Assembly: GCF_900106745.1 (NCBI RefSeq)
Contig: NZ_FNNV01000024.1
Span: 1 to 64,000 of the forward strand
Length of the DNA stretch: 64,000 nt
Direction: 5' to 3'
Source of the DNA: Paenibacillus sp. CF384
GTDB lineage: Bacteria; Bacillota; Bacilli; Paenibacillales; Paenibacillaceae
A model generated the notes under the pieces. That model saw only the letters and a program-made list of their open reading frames with translations. It did not search any database and was not told the origin of the DNA. The position numbers were made by a program, and so were the translations under genes. Below are positions 36,928 to 46,132 of this stretch, one piece after another. Numbering within the stretch: the first letter of the stretch is position 1; every line of letters starts with the position of its first letter.

Positions 36928-37470
36928 CTATTGCTCCATTTGCTTGGCGAGGAACCCCGCTGCGGTTTCTGCCATTTTGGTTTCCATTTGCGACATCTTG
37001 ACGCTCTCATCCTTACTTAGCAGCACAACGGTACCGATCGGATCGCCGCCGGCCACTATTGGAGCCGCCACGAAAGAACTGAATGACTCTCCAGTATCTT
37101 TGACGACCTCGTAAGAGCCTCCGCTGGCTTCCATAACGGTTTTGCGGTTCTCCATACAGTTCTCCAGCATGGAGCCGATCTGCTTCTCCAAATAATCTTT
37201 CTTGGATGCTCCCGCGACCGCAATAATATTGTCCCGATCCGTGATCAACGTAATATGGCCTGTGCTTTCGGCTAAAGATTCCGCATACTCTTTGGCGAAA
37301 TCGCCAAGCTCACCAATTGGGGAATACTTCTTCAGAATAACTTCGCCATCGCGATCAACGAATATTTCCAGCGGGTCGCCCTCGCGTATGCGCAGTGTTC
37401 GGCGGATTTCCTTAGGGATGACGACCCGGCCGAGATCATCGATACGACGGACAATTCCAGTTGCTTTCAT
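36928..37470 (-). CDS. spoVT: Stage V sporulation transcription regulator SpoVT
   Basis: Forespore regulator of sigma-G genes. The N-terminal AbrB-type swapped hairpin, MKATGIVRRIDDLGRVVIPKE and RTLRIREGDPLEIF (1-45), is followed by a GAF-like domain (about 55-180). The 180-residue length is standard. A sigma-G-like promoter lies about 125 bp upstream, in line with its known forespore expression. Confidence 0.96.
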   Translation of the reverse strand: MKATGIVRRIDDLGRVVIPKEIRRTLRIREGDPLEIFVDRDGEVILKKYSPIGELGDFAKEYAESLAESTGHITLITDRDNIIAVAGASKKDYLEKQIGSMLENCMENRKTVMEASGGSYEVVKDTGESFSSFVAAPIVAGGDPIGTVVLLSKDESVKMSQMETKMAETAAGFLAKQMEQ

Positions 37471-37592
37471 GTTCTAGTTGCCCCACTTTCCTTGAAGGTT
37501 TTGAATTGGACTGGACGCAAACTGCAAATTGCAATTTTTTCTATCGTTCAAGAGGAGAGGATCCTTGAAAAAGGTGATTATCGATCTGACCA

Positions 37593-37623
37593 TAGTATTC
37601 ATCCCCTCCCATTTTCTTATGCA
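37593..37623 (-). promoter_or_regulatory. Sigma-G-type promoter of spoVT
   Basis: Minus strand TGCATA (37618-37623), 18-bp spacer, AATACTA (37593-37599), close to the forespore consensus TGMATA/CATACTA. It lies between the terminator of the ABC operon and spoVT. Apart from these, 37471-37904 holds no gene I can support. Confidence 0.6.
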
Positions 37624-37694
37624 CGTGGAAAAGGGACAAAAGCCTTGAATCACCGCTGTTGGAGGTATCTTCCACAAACACCTCCAGAACATAG

Positions 37695-37739
37695 AAAAAA
37701 AGCACCCCGCAGCTCTAACGAAGAGCTTCGGGATGCCGA
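37695..37739 (-). terminator. Terminator of the riboswitch-controlled ABC operon
   Basis: Minus strand GGCATCCCGAAGCTCT, loop TCGTT, AGAGCTGCGGGGTGC, then seven T. It lies 166 bp after the ATPase stop. Confidence 0.92.
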
Positions 37740-37904
37740 AAGAACATCATTCTAACGATAAAACCAAGTGCCGCCAGTAGCTTTCTATTGAAGCGCTTCG
37801 CATCAGCACCACCTGCACTGCCCACCTTGCCGCTTTCCGCGGAAGGACCATTCGAATCACGCCTCACCATGCCGGATCACTCCTCGCCCAGGATTGCCTT
37901 ACTT

Positions 37905-38753
37905 CTAGTGCTTCAACAGCTGTCCAAGCTCCCGCTTGAGCGCCAGAAACTCCGGCAGCTCGCGTACTTCAGGAGTCCGTTTATCCGGCAGTCCCACATC
38001 GAAGGTTTTCAGAATGCGGCCCGGGCCTGCACCCATGACCACAATGCGCTGCGACAGGAAAATCGCTTCGTCGATATCATGCGTGATGAAGAGAACGGTC
38101 GTCTTCTCCTTCTCCCACACCTCAAGCAGCATCTCTTGCATCTCCAGCTTCGTCTGGGCATCAAGCGCTCCGAACGGTTCATCCATCAGCAGTACCTTCG
38201 GACGGTTCGCAAGTGCCCTTGCAATCGCCACCCGCTGCTTCATCCCGCCGGAAAGCTGCTTCGGATAGGCGCTCGCAAACGCTTCGAGCTTAATCACTTT
38301 CAGAAAATGATTGCTGATCGCACGGCGCTCCAGCGTCGAAATTCCTTTCAGCTTCGGGCCGTACTCAATATTCTCACGCACCGTGAGCCACGGAAACAGC
38401 GTATACCCTTGGAAGACCATGCCCCGTTCCGCACCCGGCCCGATTACTTCTTCGCCATCCAGCGTAACCGATCCGTCCGTCAGCTCATCAAGTCCCGCAA
38501 CGATACGGAGCAGCGTCGACTTCCCGCAGCCGGAAGGGCCTACGATGGTGACAAACTCGTTGGTGCCAATGCTCATATCGATATTTTTGAGGGCTTCGAA
38601 TTGGCTTTTCTTCGTCTCGTACACCTTCTGCAGGCCTCGGATCACGATCTCACCGCGCTGCACCACTGCTAATTCCTTCGCACCGGCTCGAGTATTTCCT
38701 TTCGCGTTTGCCGATTGCTCTTCATAGTTAGCTTCACGTTTAACGGCTTCCAT
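37905..38753 (-). CDS. ABC importer ATPase, nitrate/sulfonate/guanidine-type
   Basis: Energises the importer encoded by the next two upstream genes. Walker A GPSGCGKST (about residue 74), Q-loop FQGYTLFPW (about 115), signature LSGGMKQRVAIARAL (about 165), Walker B VLLMDEPFGALD, and H-loop FITHDIDEAI are complete. The N-terminal ~35 residues before the ABC core are an unusual hydrophilic extension. It is the third gene of the operon behind the guanidine-I riboswitch. Confidence 0.9.
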   Translation of the reverse strand: MEAVKREANYEEQSANAKGNTRAGAKELAVVQRGEIVIRGLQKVYETKKSQFEALKNIDMSIGTNEFVTIVGPSGCGKSTLLRIVAGLDELTDGSVTLDGEEVIGPGAERGMVFQGYTLFPWLTVRENIEYGPKLKGISTLERRAISNHFLKVIKLEAFASAYPKQLSGGMKQRVAIARALANRPKVLLMDEPFGALDAQTKLEMQEMLLEVWEKEKTTVLFITHDIDEAIFLSQRIVVMGAGPGRILKTFDVGLPDKRTPEVRELPEFLALKRELGQLLKH

Positions 38754-38824
38754 CCGCGATCAACTCCCTGTACTTATTTCCTTGCACCTGCCTCAAAGCC
38801 ATCCGTAAGCCTACTTCATTCCGA

Positions 38825-39649
38825 TCACGCCCAAGGGAACAACCTGCGGTTTAAGAAAGCGAAGATCCGGTCGCTAATGAGTCCAAGAAGACCGATGACG
38901 ATAATGCCTACAAAAATCTGATCCGTATTCAGGAACCGCTGTGCCTTCATGATGGCGTAACCGAGTCCACTGTTGACCGCTACGAGCTCGGCAACGACGA
39001 GGTACGTCCATGCCCAGCCTAGAATGAGGCGAAGCGTGTTCATTAATTGCGGCTGAATGGCCGGAATGAGCACCGTCTCGATCGCCTTCCAGCGGCCTGC
39101 CCCAAGCGTGAAGGACGCTTGAAGCAGATCGTGGGAGACGCGGCGCGTGTTGTCCGCCACCATCAAGACGAGCTGGAAGAAGCAGCCGAGGAAGATAAGC
39201 AGGATTTTCGCCCATTCCCCGATGCCTGCCCACACCATAATGAGTGGAATGAAGGCAACTGCCGGCATGTAGCGGATGAATTCCATCGGCGGTTCTACGA
39301 AGGCTTCGCCGTACTTGAATGTACCTGCGAAGATGCCAAGCGGAATGCCTACGATACAGGCAAGCAAGAACCCTGCCGATACGCGGAACACGCTAATCCC
39401 GATATGATGCCAGTACTCGCCGGTACCTAGCATCTTGAACATCTCTACAAACACTTTATCCGGCGTTGGCAGGAAGACCGGATTAACCGATTCCGTGTAA
39501 CTAAGTGCCGACCAGACGATGAACAAGAGTGCAAAAGAGAATCCTGCGGTGAAGGCAAACGGCCTCCCGCCGATATCCTTAAAGATTTGAAACCGATTCG
39601 GCCGCTTCTTATGCCCTGGTTTAAGCTCGTTTGCCTTCATCGTGATCAC
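38825..39649 (-). CDS. ABC importer permease, nitrate/sulfonate/guanidine-type
   Basis: Membrane subunit of 274 residues with about six hydrophobic segments and the BPD-type EAA loop near LLQASFTLGAGRWKAIETVLIPAI (about 180). Family features such as RYMPAVAFIPLIMVWAGIGEWAKI place it with SsuC/TauC-like permeases. It overlaps the binding-protein gene by 4 bp. Confidence 0.9.
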   Translation of the reverse strand: MITMKANELKPGHKKRPNRFQIFKDIGGRPFAFTAGFSFALLFIVWSALSYTESVNPVFLPTPDKVFVEMFKMLGTGEYWHHIGISVFRVSAGFLLACIVGIPLGIFAGTFKYGEAFVEPPMEFIRYMPAVAFIPLIMVWAGIGEWAKILLIFLGCFFQLVLMVADNTRRVSHDLLQASFTLGAGRWKAIETVLIPAIQPQLMNTLRLILGWAWTYLVVAELVAVNSGLGYAIMKAQRFLNTDQIFVGIIVIGLLGLISDRIFAFLNRRLFPWA

Positions 39650-40659
39650 TCCTTAGCTGCTTTTTCTACAAACGATGAGTCGAAGAGGATGTCGAAGTCT
39701 TTGATTTCATCCACCATATCAAGCTTTTTCAAGAAGTCTGCTGTTTTCTTAGCGGTATAAGGCAATGACGTGTAATCATCGCGTTTACCGAATGCGTTCA
39801 CGTTATCCGACGGCGTGAACAGCTTGATACTGTCCAGACCAAGCTTGAAATCCTCCGGCGTCGTTTCTGCCTTCTCCGCCATAAGCTTAATGGCTTCATC
39901 CTGGTGCGATTTGAAATAATTCAGTGCATCGAACCACGCATCTACGATTTTCTGAATGTCATCCGGACGGTTCTTCACGACATCATCGCGGAAGACGAGC
40001 AGATCGGGAATGAGGCCCGGCGTATCTTTGGAAGAGAAGAGCACCTTGCCCTTGCCTTCTTTAACGGCTTTCGTTTGGAACGGCTCCCATAGCACGGAAG
40101 CATCGGTTTTGCCGGATATAAAAGCAGGACCTGCATCGTTGACCGTCATGTTGACGTAATTGACGTCGCTCTCGGTCAATCCGTTCTGATCCAGCGCGGT
40201 CAGCAGCAGCAGGTGATCGACGGTACCCAGCTCAGTTGCAACGGTTTTGCCTTTGAGTTCGGCAATGGAGCCGATGTTGGACTTGCTGACAATGGCATCG
40301 CCGCCGTAGGAGTTGTCATTGACAAGAACGGCTTTCAGGCCGATTCCTTTGGATGCGGGAGCGAGCGTATCGCTGAGCGTTTGGCTGTTGGCATCCACTT
40401 TGCCCGTAGCGAGCGCTTGAAGAGAATCACTGTAAACCGGGAACCATTTCAGATCGACTTTGACGTCATGTTTCTCGAAGAAGCCCTTCTCATCGACGAG
40501 GTACCAGAAGAACCAGCCCGGCCAAGGACTAAGCGCAATTGTAATCGGCGAATCGTCCGAACTCGATGAAGCTTCCTTGGAACCTCCGCAACCGGTGAGC
40601 GCCATCAGCATTGCAGCAAGCAGTAGCAGTGTAACCGTCGTCCGTTTCGTTCTCTTCAT
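39646..40659 (-). CDS. ABC importer substrate-binding lipoprotein, guanidine/urea-linked NMT1 family
   Basis: Secreted, membrane-tethered solute receptor. The signal peptide ends in ALTGCGGS with lipidated Cys24. The mature part has the NMT1/SsuA-like fold, and WPGWFFWYLVDEKGFF (about 48) is typical of the subgroup that occurs with urea carboxylase genes and ykkC riboswitches. The riboswitch directly upstream makes guanidine or a guanidine-containing compound the best substrate guess; this is inference. First gene of the operon. Confidence 0.88.
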   Translation of the reverse strand: MKRTKRTTVTLLLLAAMLMALTGCGGSKEASSSSDDSPITIALSPWPGWFFWYLVDEKGFFEKHDVKVDLKWFPVYSDSLQALATGKVDANSQTLSDTLAPASKGIGLKAVLVNDNSYGGDAIVSKSNIGSIAELKGKTVATELGTVDHLLLLTALDQNGLTESDVNYVNMTVNDAGPAFISGKTDASVLWEPFQTKAVKEGKGKVLFSSKDTPGLIPDLLVFRDDVVKNRPDDIQKIVDAWFDALNYFKSHQDEAIKLMAEKAETTPEDFKLGLDSIKLFTPSDNVNAFGKRDDYTSLPYTAKKTADFLKKLDMVDEIKDFDILFDSSFVEKAAKE

Positions 40660-40692
40660 TTCTCCCCACTCCCATCAATTCTCTATAAATAG

Positions 40693-40724
40693 AAAAAGCC
40701 TCAGGAGAGATCTCCCAGGCTTTT
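40693..40724 (-). terminator. Riboswitch-controlled terminator
   Basis: Hairpin AAAGCCTGGGAGA-TC-TCTCCTGAGGCTTTTT on the minus strand. Its 5' arm is the conserved 3' block of the guanidine aptamer. The ABC operon starts 34 bp further on. Confidence 0.88.
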
Positions 40725-40862
40725 GTCCTTCCGTGTTATACGGAGATCGCCGCCCAAGTTCATGTGAGCCATTCTCCATACGCCGCCTCTCGGACCAGCT
40801 GGTTGTGACACCACGGAACCCTAGACAGCTTTTTCGTTCCCGTATATGACCGAGAACCGATA
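40693..40862 (-). promoter_or_regulatory. Guanidine-I (ykkC subtype 1) riboswitch
   Basis: On the minus strand the conserved ykkC blocks occur in order: GGGAACGAAAAAGCTG, CTAGGGTTCCG, AGCTGGTCCGAGAG, ACGGAAGGACAAAAGCC and CTGGGAGA. The last block is also the 5' arm of a terminator (40693-40724: AAAGCCTGGGAGA / TCTCCTGAGGCTTT, then T5), so ligand binding should prevent termination and turn the genes on. The subtype is judged from these blocks and from the transporter downstream; ppGpp and PRPP variants share much of the sequence. Confidence 0.92.
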
Positions 40863-40868
40863 TTCTAT

Positions 40869-40885
40869 TGTTAGCCAACCTTACA
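40869..40885 (-). promoter_or_regulatory. GlnR/TnrA-type box downstream of the ABC-operon promoter
   Basis: Minus strand TGTAAGGTTGGCTAACA fits the nitrogen-regulator core TGTNA-N7-TNACA. It begins about 10 bp after the -10, where a repressor would act. The central bases are poor matches to the fuller consensus. Confidence 0.5.
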
Positions 40886-40894
40886 TTTATCTGT

Positions 40895-40924
40895 ATTGTA
40901 AGAGTGAAATAGCTAGTGTGTCAA
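40895..40924 (-). promoter_or_regulatory. Sigma-A promoter of the riboswitch operon
   Basis: TTGACA (40919-40924), 18-bp spacer, TACAAT (40895-40900) on the minus strand, about 30 bp before the aptamer. Confidence 0.75.
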
Positions 40925-40930
40925 TGTCTA

Positions 40931-40947
40931 TGTAAGGTTTTATTACA
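40931..40947 (-). promoter_or_regulatory. GlnR/TnrA-type box upstream of the ABC-operon promoter
   Basis: Minus strand TGTAATAAAACCTTACA matches the TnrA consensus TGTNANAWWWTMTNACA at 16 of 17 positions. Its centre is about 51 bp before the predicted transcription start, the position from which TnrA activates in B. subtilis. Only 6 bp separate it from the urtE stop codon. Confidence 0.72.
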
Positions 40948-40953
40948 TGAATG

Positions 40954-41649
40954 CTAGACAGTCAAATAATGACGGATGACTTCATCGTTCAAATCGGACA
41001 AGCCGCCTTCCCATGCGATCGAGCCTTTCTCGAGGATATAGAAGTAGTCGCCGACGCTCTTCACGAACTCCAGACTTTGCTCCGCCAGCAGAATCGCTGT
41101 GTCGCCTCCGGCCTTGATCGAACGAATCACATCGCGGATATCATCGACAATCGATGGCTGGATGCCTTCACACGGCTCATCGAGCAGCAGCAATTCTGGC
41201 TCGGAGGCAAGTGCTCTGGCAAAAGCCAGCTGCTGCTGCTGTCCACCGCTCAGATCACCGCCCCTGCGACCATACATGGAAGGCAATACGGGAAATTTGG
41301 CAACGGCTGACTCCGGAATGGCGCGTTTTTTCTCTTTGCATGCTTCCAATCCGAGCAGCACATTCTCAAATACGGTCAGCTGCGGGAAGATTTCGCGCCC
41401 TTGCGGCACGTACCCGATCCCCTTCTTCGCACGCTCGCCGGGTGCCCGCTTCGTCAGATCGGTTCCTTTGTAGGTCACCGTACCTCTCCGTGCCTTCAGC
41501 ACCCCCATAATGCTCTTCATCAGCGTCGTCTTGCCGACTCCGTTACGCCCAAGCAAACAGACGACCTGCCCCGGCCGCACCTGAAGCGTAACCTGCCGCA
41601 AAATAACGCTCTCCCCATAACCCGCTTCAAGCTGTTGAACGGCTAGCAT
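40954..41649 (-). CDS. urtE: Urea ABC transporter ATPase UrtE
   Basis: LivF-type ATPase. Walker A GRNGVGKTTLMKS (about 37), FPQLTVFENV, signature LSGGQQQQLAFARAL (about 134), Walker B LLLDEPCEGIQPSIV and LAEQSLEF. The PCEGIQP stretch is typical of UrtE. The ATG at 41649 is preferred because AAGGCGG lies seven bases before it; another ATG two codons upstream is possible. It overlaps urtD by 23 bp. Confidence 0.92.
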   Translation of the reverse strand: MLAVQQLEAGYGESVILRQVTLQVRPGQVVCLLGRNGVGKTTLMKSIMGVLKARRGTVTYKGTDLTKRAPGERAKKGIGYVPQGREIFPQLTVFENVLLGLEACKEKKRAIPESAVAKFPVLPSMYGRRGGDLSGGQQQQLAFARALASEPELLLLDEPCEGIQPSIVDDIRDVIRSIKAGGDTAILLAEQSLEFVKSVGDYFYILEKGSIAWEGGLSDLNDEVIRHYLTV

Positions 41650-42415
41650 CGACATCCCGCCTTTTCCCCAGATACACTTCCGCTACGCGGTCATCGCGCT
41701 GCACTTCTTCCATGGAGCCTTCCTTCAGCAGCTTCCCTTCATGCATCACCGTCACCTTGCTCGCGAAGCTGCGCACGAATTCCATATCATGCTCCACCAC
41801 GACAATCGACTGCGTCTTGCGAATATGCTGCAGCAGCTCGCCGGTTTTCTCGGTCTCCCCATCAGTCATCCCGGCAACAGGCTCATCCAGCAGCAGAATC
41901 TCCGGCTCCTGCAGCAGCATCATTCCGATTTCGAGCCACTGCTTCTCTCCGTGCGAGAGACCGCCTGCGCGCCAGTCCGCTTTTCCCGATAGTCCTACCA
42001 ACTCCAGTTGAGCAAGGATCCTCTCTCGGTCCTCCGCTCGCATCTTCGCTCGCATCGCGGCAAATACGCCCCGATTCTGCTTCATCGCAATTTCAAAGTT
42101 CTCCATCACGGTAAGGGACGCGAATATGGACGGCGTTTGAAATTTGCGGCCGATGCCAAGCTCCGCGATCTGATGCTCCTTCTTCCGCGTAATATCAATG
42201 CTTCCGCTGAACATCACCTTCCCGTCAGCCGGCTTCACTTTACCGCATATGACATCAAGCATTGTCGTCTTCCCCGCTCCGTTGGGGCCGATTAGAAATC
42301 GCAGCTCCCCCTGGGCAAGGGAGAAATTCATCCCCTGCACCGCTTTAAATCCGTCAAAGTCGACCGTTACCTCGTCACACTGCAGGACTACTAGGGACTC
42401 CTTTTGCTCCTTCAT
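41627..42415 (-). CDS. urtD: Urea ABC transporter ATPase UrtD
   Basis: LivG-type ATPase with Walker [13 protein letters not shown] (about 46), signature [15 protein letters not shown] (about 160), Walker [19 protein letters not shown] and [10 protein letters not shown]. The [11 protein letters not shown] form is characteristic of UrtD. The start [10 protein letters not shown] follows AGGAGG and gives 262 residues; the frame is open for 46 codons before it. It overlaps urtC by 41 bp. Confidence 0.93.
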   Translation of the reverse strand: MKEQKESLVVLQCDEVTVDFDGFKAVQGMNFSLAQGELRFLIGPNGAGKTTMLDVICGKVKPADGKVMFSGSIDITRKKEHQIAELGIGRKFQTPSIFASLTVMENFEIAMKQNRGVFAAMRAKMRAEDRERILAQLELVGLSGKADWRAGGLSHGEKQWLEIGMMLLQEPEILLLDEPVAGMTDGETEKTGELLQHIRKTQSIVVVEHDMEFVRSFASKVTVMHEGKLLKEGSMEEVQRDDRVAEVYLGKRRDVDASRSTA

Positions 42416-43469
42416 CAGCAGCCTTCCTCCTTCTAAACCACTTGAATTGCCCAAACAGGCCCGCCGCTCCCTTCGGTAAGAAGACCACGACAACGACGAA
42501 CAATGCGCCCATGAACAGAATCCATATATCCGGGTAAGATTCGCTGAAAGCACTCTTAGCAGAATTCAGCAGCACTGCGCCGAGCACCGCGCCGACCAAT
42601 GTTCCGCGGCCTCCGATTGCTACCCAGAGCACCATCTCAATGGAAGGCACTATGCCCATCATAGAGGGCGAAATAATGCCGACATGCAGCACGAACAGCA
42701 TACCTGCGAGTCCGGCAAGCCCTGCCGAGATGCTGAAGGCAACCATCTGATAGACGGCAGGGTTATACCCGATGAACCGTACCCGATTCTCGCCATCTCT
42801 TATTGCTCGCAGCACCTTGCCGAAGCGGCTCTTCACTATAAAACGGCAGAGTAGGAAGGCCCCGATAAGCAGTACAACTGTTACCCAGTATAGGTAGCGC
42901 TTCGTGTCCGGCGATGCCAGGGAGAAGCCGAGCAGCTTGCTGTAACCGGTCACTCCGTTCGTACCGCCGGTATACGCCTGCTGCCCAATGAACAGCGTGA
43001 CGGTAATGATGACGAGCGCTTGCGTTAGAATCGTGAAGTACACGCCGCGAATGCGATTGCGGAACGTAAAGTAACCTAGTATCAGAGCCAGCAGTGCCGG
43101 TATTAATATACCTGCCAGCAAGGCAAAGGGCAGCGATCCGAACGGCTTCCAGAACCAAGGAAGCGCCGTGAGGCCGCTCCAATCCATAAAGTCGGGAAGT
43201 TTCCCTCCATTGGCATCCAACTTCAGATACATCGCCATCGCATAACCACCTAAGCCGAAGAACACCCCGTGTCCCAGGCTTAGAATGCCGGTATACCCCC
43301 ATATCAAATCAAGCCCCAGCGCTACAATGGCGTAGGCCAGAAACTTTGCCAGCAAATTTAGCCGAAAATCACTCAATACAAGCGGTGCACAGAATAACGC
43401 AGCAGCGGCAACCGCATAACCCGCCAAAAGCCATATCCGCTCAGGCGTCATCGTTCGAAGCTGCATCAT
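42375..43469 (-). CDS. urtC: Urea ABC transporter permease UrtC
   Basis: LivM-type permease of about 364 residues with eight to ten membrane segments. [29 protein letters not shown] (about 50-80) and TGGTNGVTG (about 172) are family features; a long external loop follows [19 protein letters not shown], as in UrtC proteins. The start is the ATG pair behind AAAGGTGGAG. Confidence 0.92.
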   Translation of the reverse strand: MMQLRTMTPERIWLLAGYAVAAAALFCAPLVLSDFRLNLLAKFLAYAIVALGLDLIWGYTGILSLGHGVFFGLGGYAMAMYLKLDANGGKLPDFMDWSGLTALPWFWKPFGSLPFALLAGILIPALLALILGYFTFRNRIRGVYFTILTQALVIITVTLFIGQQAYTGGTNGVTGYSKLLGFSLASPDTKRYLYWVTVVLLIGAFLLCRFIVKSRFGKVLRAIRDGENRVRFIGYNPAVYQMVAFSISAGLAGLAGMLFVLHVGIISPSMMGIVPSIEMVLWVAIGGRGTLVGAVLGAVLLNSAKSAFSESYPDIWILFMGALFVVVVVFLPKGAAGLFGQFKWFRRRKAADEGAKGVPSSPAV

Positions 43470-43501
43470 GACTCCACCTTTCAAGGGCAACTCTATCCCG
43501 T

Positions 43502-44419
43502 CTAGTTATCAAGCGAACGCGAACGCATCGCCACAAGCCCCATCGGCTTCCACTGCAGGAAAGCGACGATACACAGGAATACAAGTACTTTGCCAAGCGA
43601 TGCCGTCGTCCAATATTCAAAAATCGTATTCGACAGCCCGATGCCAAGCGCACCGAACACCGTACCCACCAACTTCCCTACACCACCGAGTACAACGACC
43701 ATAAACGCATCCACGATGTAGTACGTCCCAATCGAAGGACCAATCGGACCAATGAGCGTAAGCGCACAGCCTGCGATGCCCGCAATGCCAGAGCCAATCG
43801 CGAAAGTCATCGCATCTACTCTGCGCGTTGAAATGCCGAGGCAGGCAGCCATTTCACGATTTTGCATAACGGCTCTCATTCTGCGTCCGGAGTGACTCCG
43901 ATAGATGTACAGATACATGACGAACAAACAGACCAGCACCAGACCGATGATGAATAGTCGCTTGTACGGGAATACAACGCCGCCCAGCGCCGTTACGCCG
44001 CCATTGAGCCATTCAGGACTTGTTACGCCGACATTCGGAGCACCGAAGATGCTTCGAGCGATCTGCTGCAGCATGAGTCCGACACCCCATGTGGCAAGCA
44101 GACTGTCGAGCGGTCGTCCATAGAGAAATCGGATAAGCGTCATCTCCAGCACCATGCCAAACGCGAAAGCAACGCAGAAGCTTACCGGTATGGCAAGCAC
44201 GAAATACCAACCGAATGCCGATTCAGGCATATAAGAGGTAAAGAGATTTTGCACGACGTATGCGGTGTAGGCACCGATCATAATAAGCTCGCCATGCGCC
44301 ATATTAATGACTTTCATAAGGCCGAAGGTAATCGCCAAGCCAAGCGCGATAAGCAGCAGAATCGAGCTTACGCTGATCCCGTTAAACAACTGCACAATAA
44401 TAACATCCATCGATTGCAT
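43502..44419 (-). CDS. urtB: Urea ABC transporter permease UrtB
   Basis: LivH-type permease. [27 protein letters not shown] (about 24-50) and the late [28 protein letters not shown] are typical of UrtB. The ATG at 44419 (MQSMDVIIV) gives 305 residues; a further in-frame ATG lies three codons on. It follows urtA by 112 bp; no terminator was seen in that gap, so it is probably one operon. Confidence 0.92.
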   Translation of the reverse strand: MQSMDVIIVQLFNGISVSSILLLIALGLAITFGLMKVINMAHGELIMIGAYTAYVVQNLFTSYMPESAFGWYFVLAIPVSFCVAFAFGMVLEMTLIRFLYGRPLDSLLATWGVGLMLQQIARSIFGAPNVGVTSPEWLNGGVTALGGVVFPYKRLFIIGLVLVCLFVMYLYIYRSHSGRRMRAVMQNREMAACLGISTRRVDAMTFAIGSGIAGIAGCALTLIGPIGPSIGTYYIVDAFMVVVLGGVGKLVGTVFGALGIGLSNTIFEYWTTASLGKVLVFLCIVAFLQWKPMGLVAMRSRSLDN

Positions 44420-44531
44420 GCACCCCTTATGCAAACTGCGCCGTCCTAAACACATCAAGTTGGTCCCGATGACAGGGCTTGCTGTGTCTGGCGGCGGCGC
44501 AGTTCACGTTAGTACCGGACTATTGGTTTGT

Positions 44532-45782
44532 TTATTTGCTTTCGCTCAAGCTGGCAGCCCATGAGTAGCCTTTGAGGTAAGGGTCTGGCTTAACCGGCTC
44601 TCCGGAGTTCCATACTTCCTTGAATTGACCATCCGTTTGAACCTCGCCGATCCGAACCGTTTTGTACAAGTGCTGGGTTTCGCCGTCGATTTTCACTTTG
44701 CCTTCCGGCGCATCCCACTCCAGCTCTTTGGCCGCTTCTTTCACTTTCTCTACGTCCGCGGATCCTGCTTTCTCAACGGCTGCCGCCCAGAGGTAAACAG
44801 CATCGTAGCCTGCTTCAATCGGGTCGGCCGTAACACGGTCTTCGCCGTATTTTTTCTTATAGTTTTCAACGAAGGTTTTGTTCGCCGGGGTATCTGTGGT
44901 TTGGTAGTAGTTCCATGCGGCATATGTACCGGCCAGTACATCGACGCCAATACCGCGAATTTCTTCTTCAGCTACGGATACGGATAAGGTCGTCAGGTCT
45001 TTCGAGGAGATTCCAGCATCCTTCAATTGTTTGAAGAACGCTACGTTGCTGTCGCCGTTAAGGGTATTGAACACTACATCCGGCTTCGCTTCTTTGATTT
45101 TGGCAATGACTGTTGCATAGTCGGTATGTCCAAGTGGGGTATATTCTTCACCGGCGAGCTCGCCGCCTTCGACTTTCAGCTGTTCTTTGATGATTTTGTT
45201 AGCGGTGCGCGGGAATACGTAGTCAGAGCCTAGGAGGAAGAATTTCTTGCCGTGGTTTTCAAGCAGCCAAGTGACAGCCGGAACGATTTGTTGGTTGGTC
45301 GTAGCGCCGGTGTACATGATGTTCGGGGATTGCTCTAAGCCTTCATATTGAACCGGGTACCAGAGTAAGCCTTTCAGCTCTTCGAACACCGGAAGCATTG
45401 CTTTACGGCTGGAAGACGTCCATCCGCCAAATACAGTCGCAACCTCATCCTCCGAAATCAGCTTCCGCGCCTTCTCCGCGAATGTCGGCCAGTCGGACGC
45501 GCCATCCTCGACGACAGGCACGATCTTCTTCCCTAATACACCGCCCTTAGCGTTAATTTCGTCAATCGCCATCATTTCCGAATCTTTCACCGATACTTCG
45601 CTGATTGCCATCGTGCCGCTAAGAGAATGAAGAATGCCGACTTTAATTTCGCTTGCACTGTCGCCAGAACCGCCGACTGTATTCGTCGATGCGGCCTTAT
45701 TGTCGTTCTTGCTGCAGCCTGCCAGCACCAAACAACAGGCAAACAGGATGAAAACCCCACTTTTCCAAACGTTCTTCCTCAT
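44532..45782 (-). CDS. urtA: Urea ABC transporter substrate-binding lipoprotein UrtA
   Basis: Binds urea outside the membrane. The signal peptide ends in LVLAGCSK with Cys23. The periplasmic-binding-protein type I fold contains [42 protein letters not shown] and [15 protein letters not shown], all close to UrtA/FmdD proteins. The 416-residue length fits. It is the first gene of urtABCDE, behind a sigma-A promoter with a nitrogen-regulator box over the -35. Confidence 0.94.
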   Translation of the reverse strand: MRKNVWKSGVFILFACCLVLAGCSKNDNKAASTNTVGGSGDSASEIKVGILHSLSGTMAISEVSVKDSEMMAIDEINAKGGVLGKKIVPVVEDGASDWPTFAEKARKLISEDEVATVFGGWTSSSRKAMLPVFEELKGLLWYPVQYEGLEQSPNIMYTGATTNQQIVPAVTWLLENHGKKFFLLGSDYVFPRTANKIIKEQLKVEGGELAGEEYTPLGHTDYATVIAKIKEAKPDVVFNTLNGDSNVAFFKQLKDAGISSKDLTTLSVSVAEEEIRGIGVDVLAGTYAAWNYYQTTDTPANKTFVENYKKKYGEDRVTADPIEAGYDAVYLWAAAVEKAGSADVEKVKEAAKELEWDAPEGKVKIDGETQHLYKTVRIGEVQTDGQFKEVWNSGEPVKPDPYLKGYSWAASLSESK

Positions 45783-45857
45783 TCTCCCACTCCCTATCCA
45801 CTTTTTATCTCTAATCCGAACGTTCTACTGGATTGAACTTCCATCGTTCGTGGTTTC

Positions 45858-45887
45858 ATTATAAGATCAGCCCAAGTTTTATGTCAA
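45858..45887 (-). promoter_or_regulatory. Sigma-A promoter of urtABCDE
   Basis: TTGACA (45882-45887), 18-bp spacer, TATAAT (45858-45863) on the minus strand; the leader is about 70 nt. The gap 45783-46081 is strongly A/T-rich and holds no gene. Confidence 0.8.
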
Positions 45888-45898
45888 CAAAGATTACA
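45882..45898 (-). promoter_or_regulatory. GlnR/TnrA-type box over the urtA -35
   Basis: Minus strand TGTAATCTTTGTTGACA fits TGTNA-N7-TNACA; its last six bases are the -35 hexamer. Overlap with the -35 suggests repression by GlnR when nitrogen is plentiful. A further dyad, GTGTATGCGCTAACAC, lies upstream at about 45919-45934. Confidence 0.6.
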
Positions 45899-46081
45899 TA
45901 AATGATGGAAATATTTATGTGTTAGCGCATACACTCTAAAAATGATCAATTTTATGTTATATTAACTCACTTGTTTGATTGAAAAATGCAAGATATTCAT
46001 TTATATGTATCATATATCTAACATTAATATGACACAAATAATTGCTCTCCGCATCATCCCAGAACCAACCATACAAACAAC

Positions 46082-46119
46082 AAAAAAGCCGGACAGGCAC
46101 CATGTGCCCATCCGACTTT
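46082..46119 (-). terminator. Terminator after the lactonase gene
   Basis: Minus strand AAAGTCGGATGGGCAC, loop ATG, GTGCCTGTCCGGCTTT, then T-rich. Confidence 0.9.
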
Positions 46120-46132
46120 CTACCTTGCCTGC

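Noticed and set aside
37474-37692. 72-codon minus-strand frame upstream of spoVT
   Set aside because: It spans the ABC-operon terminator and the sigma-G promoter; an internal ATG after GGGAGGGG could give 43 codons, but nothing supports translation.
37788-38672. 294-codon plus-strand frame opposite the ABC ATPase
   Set aside because: Antisense shadow; the minus strand has all ABC ATPase motifs.
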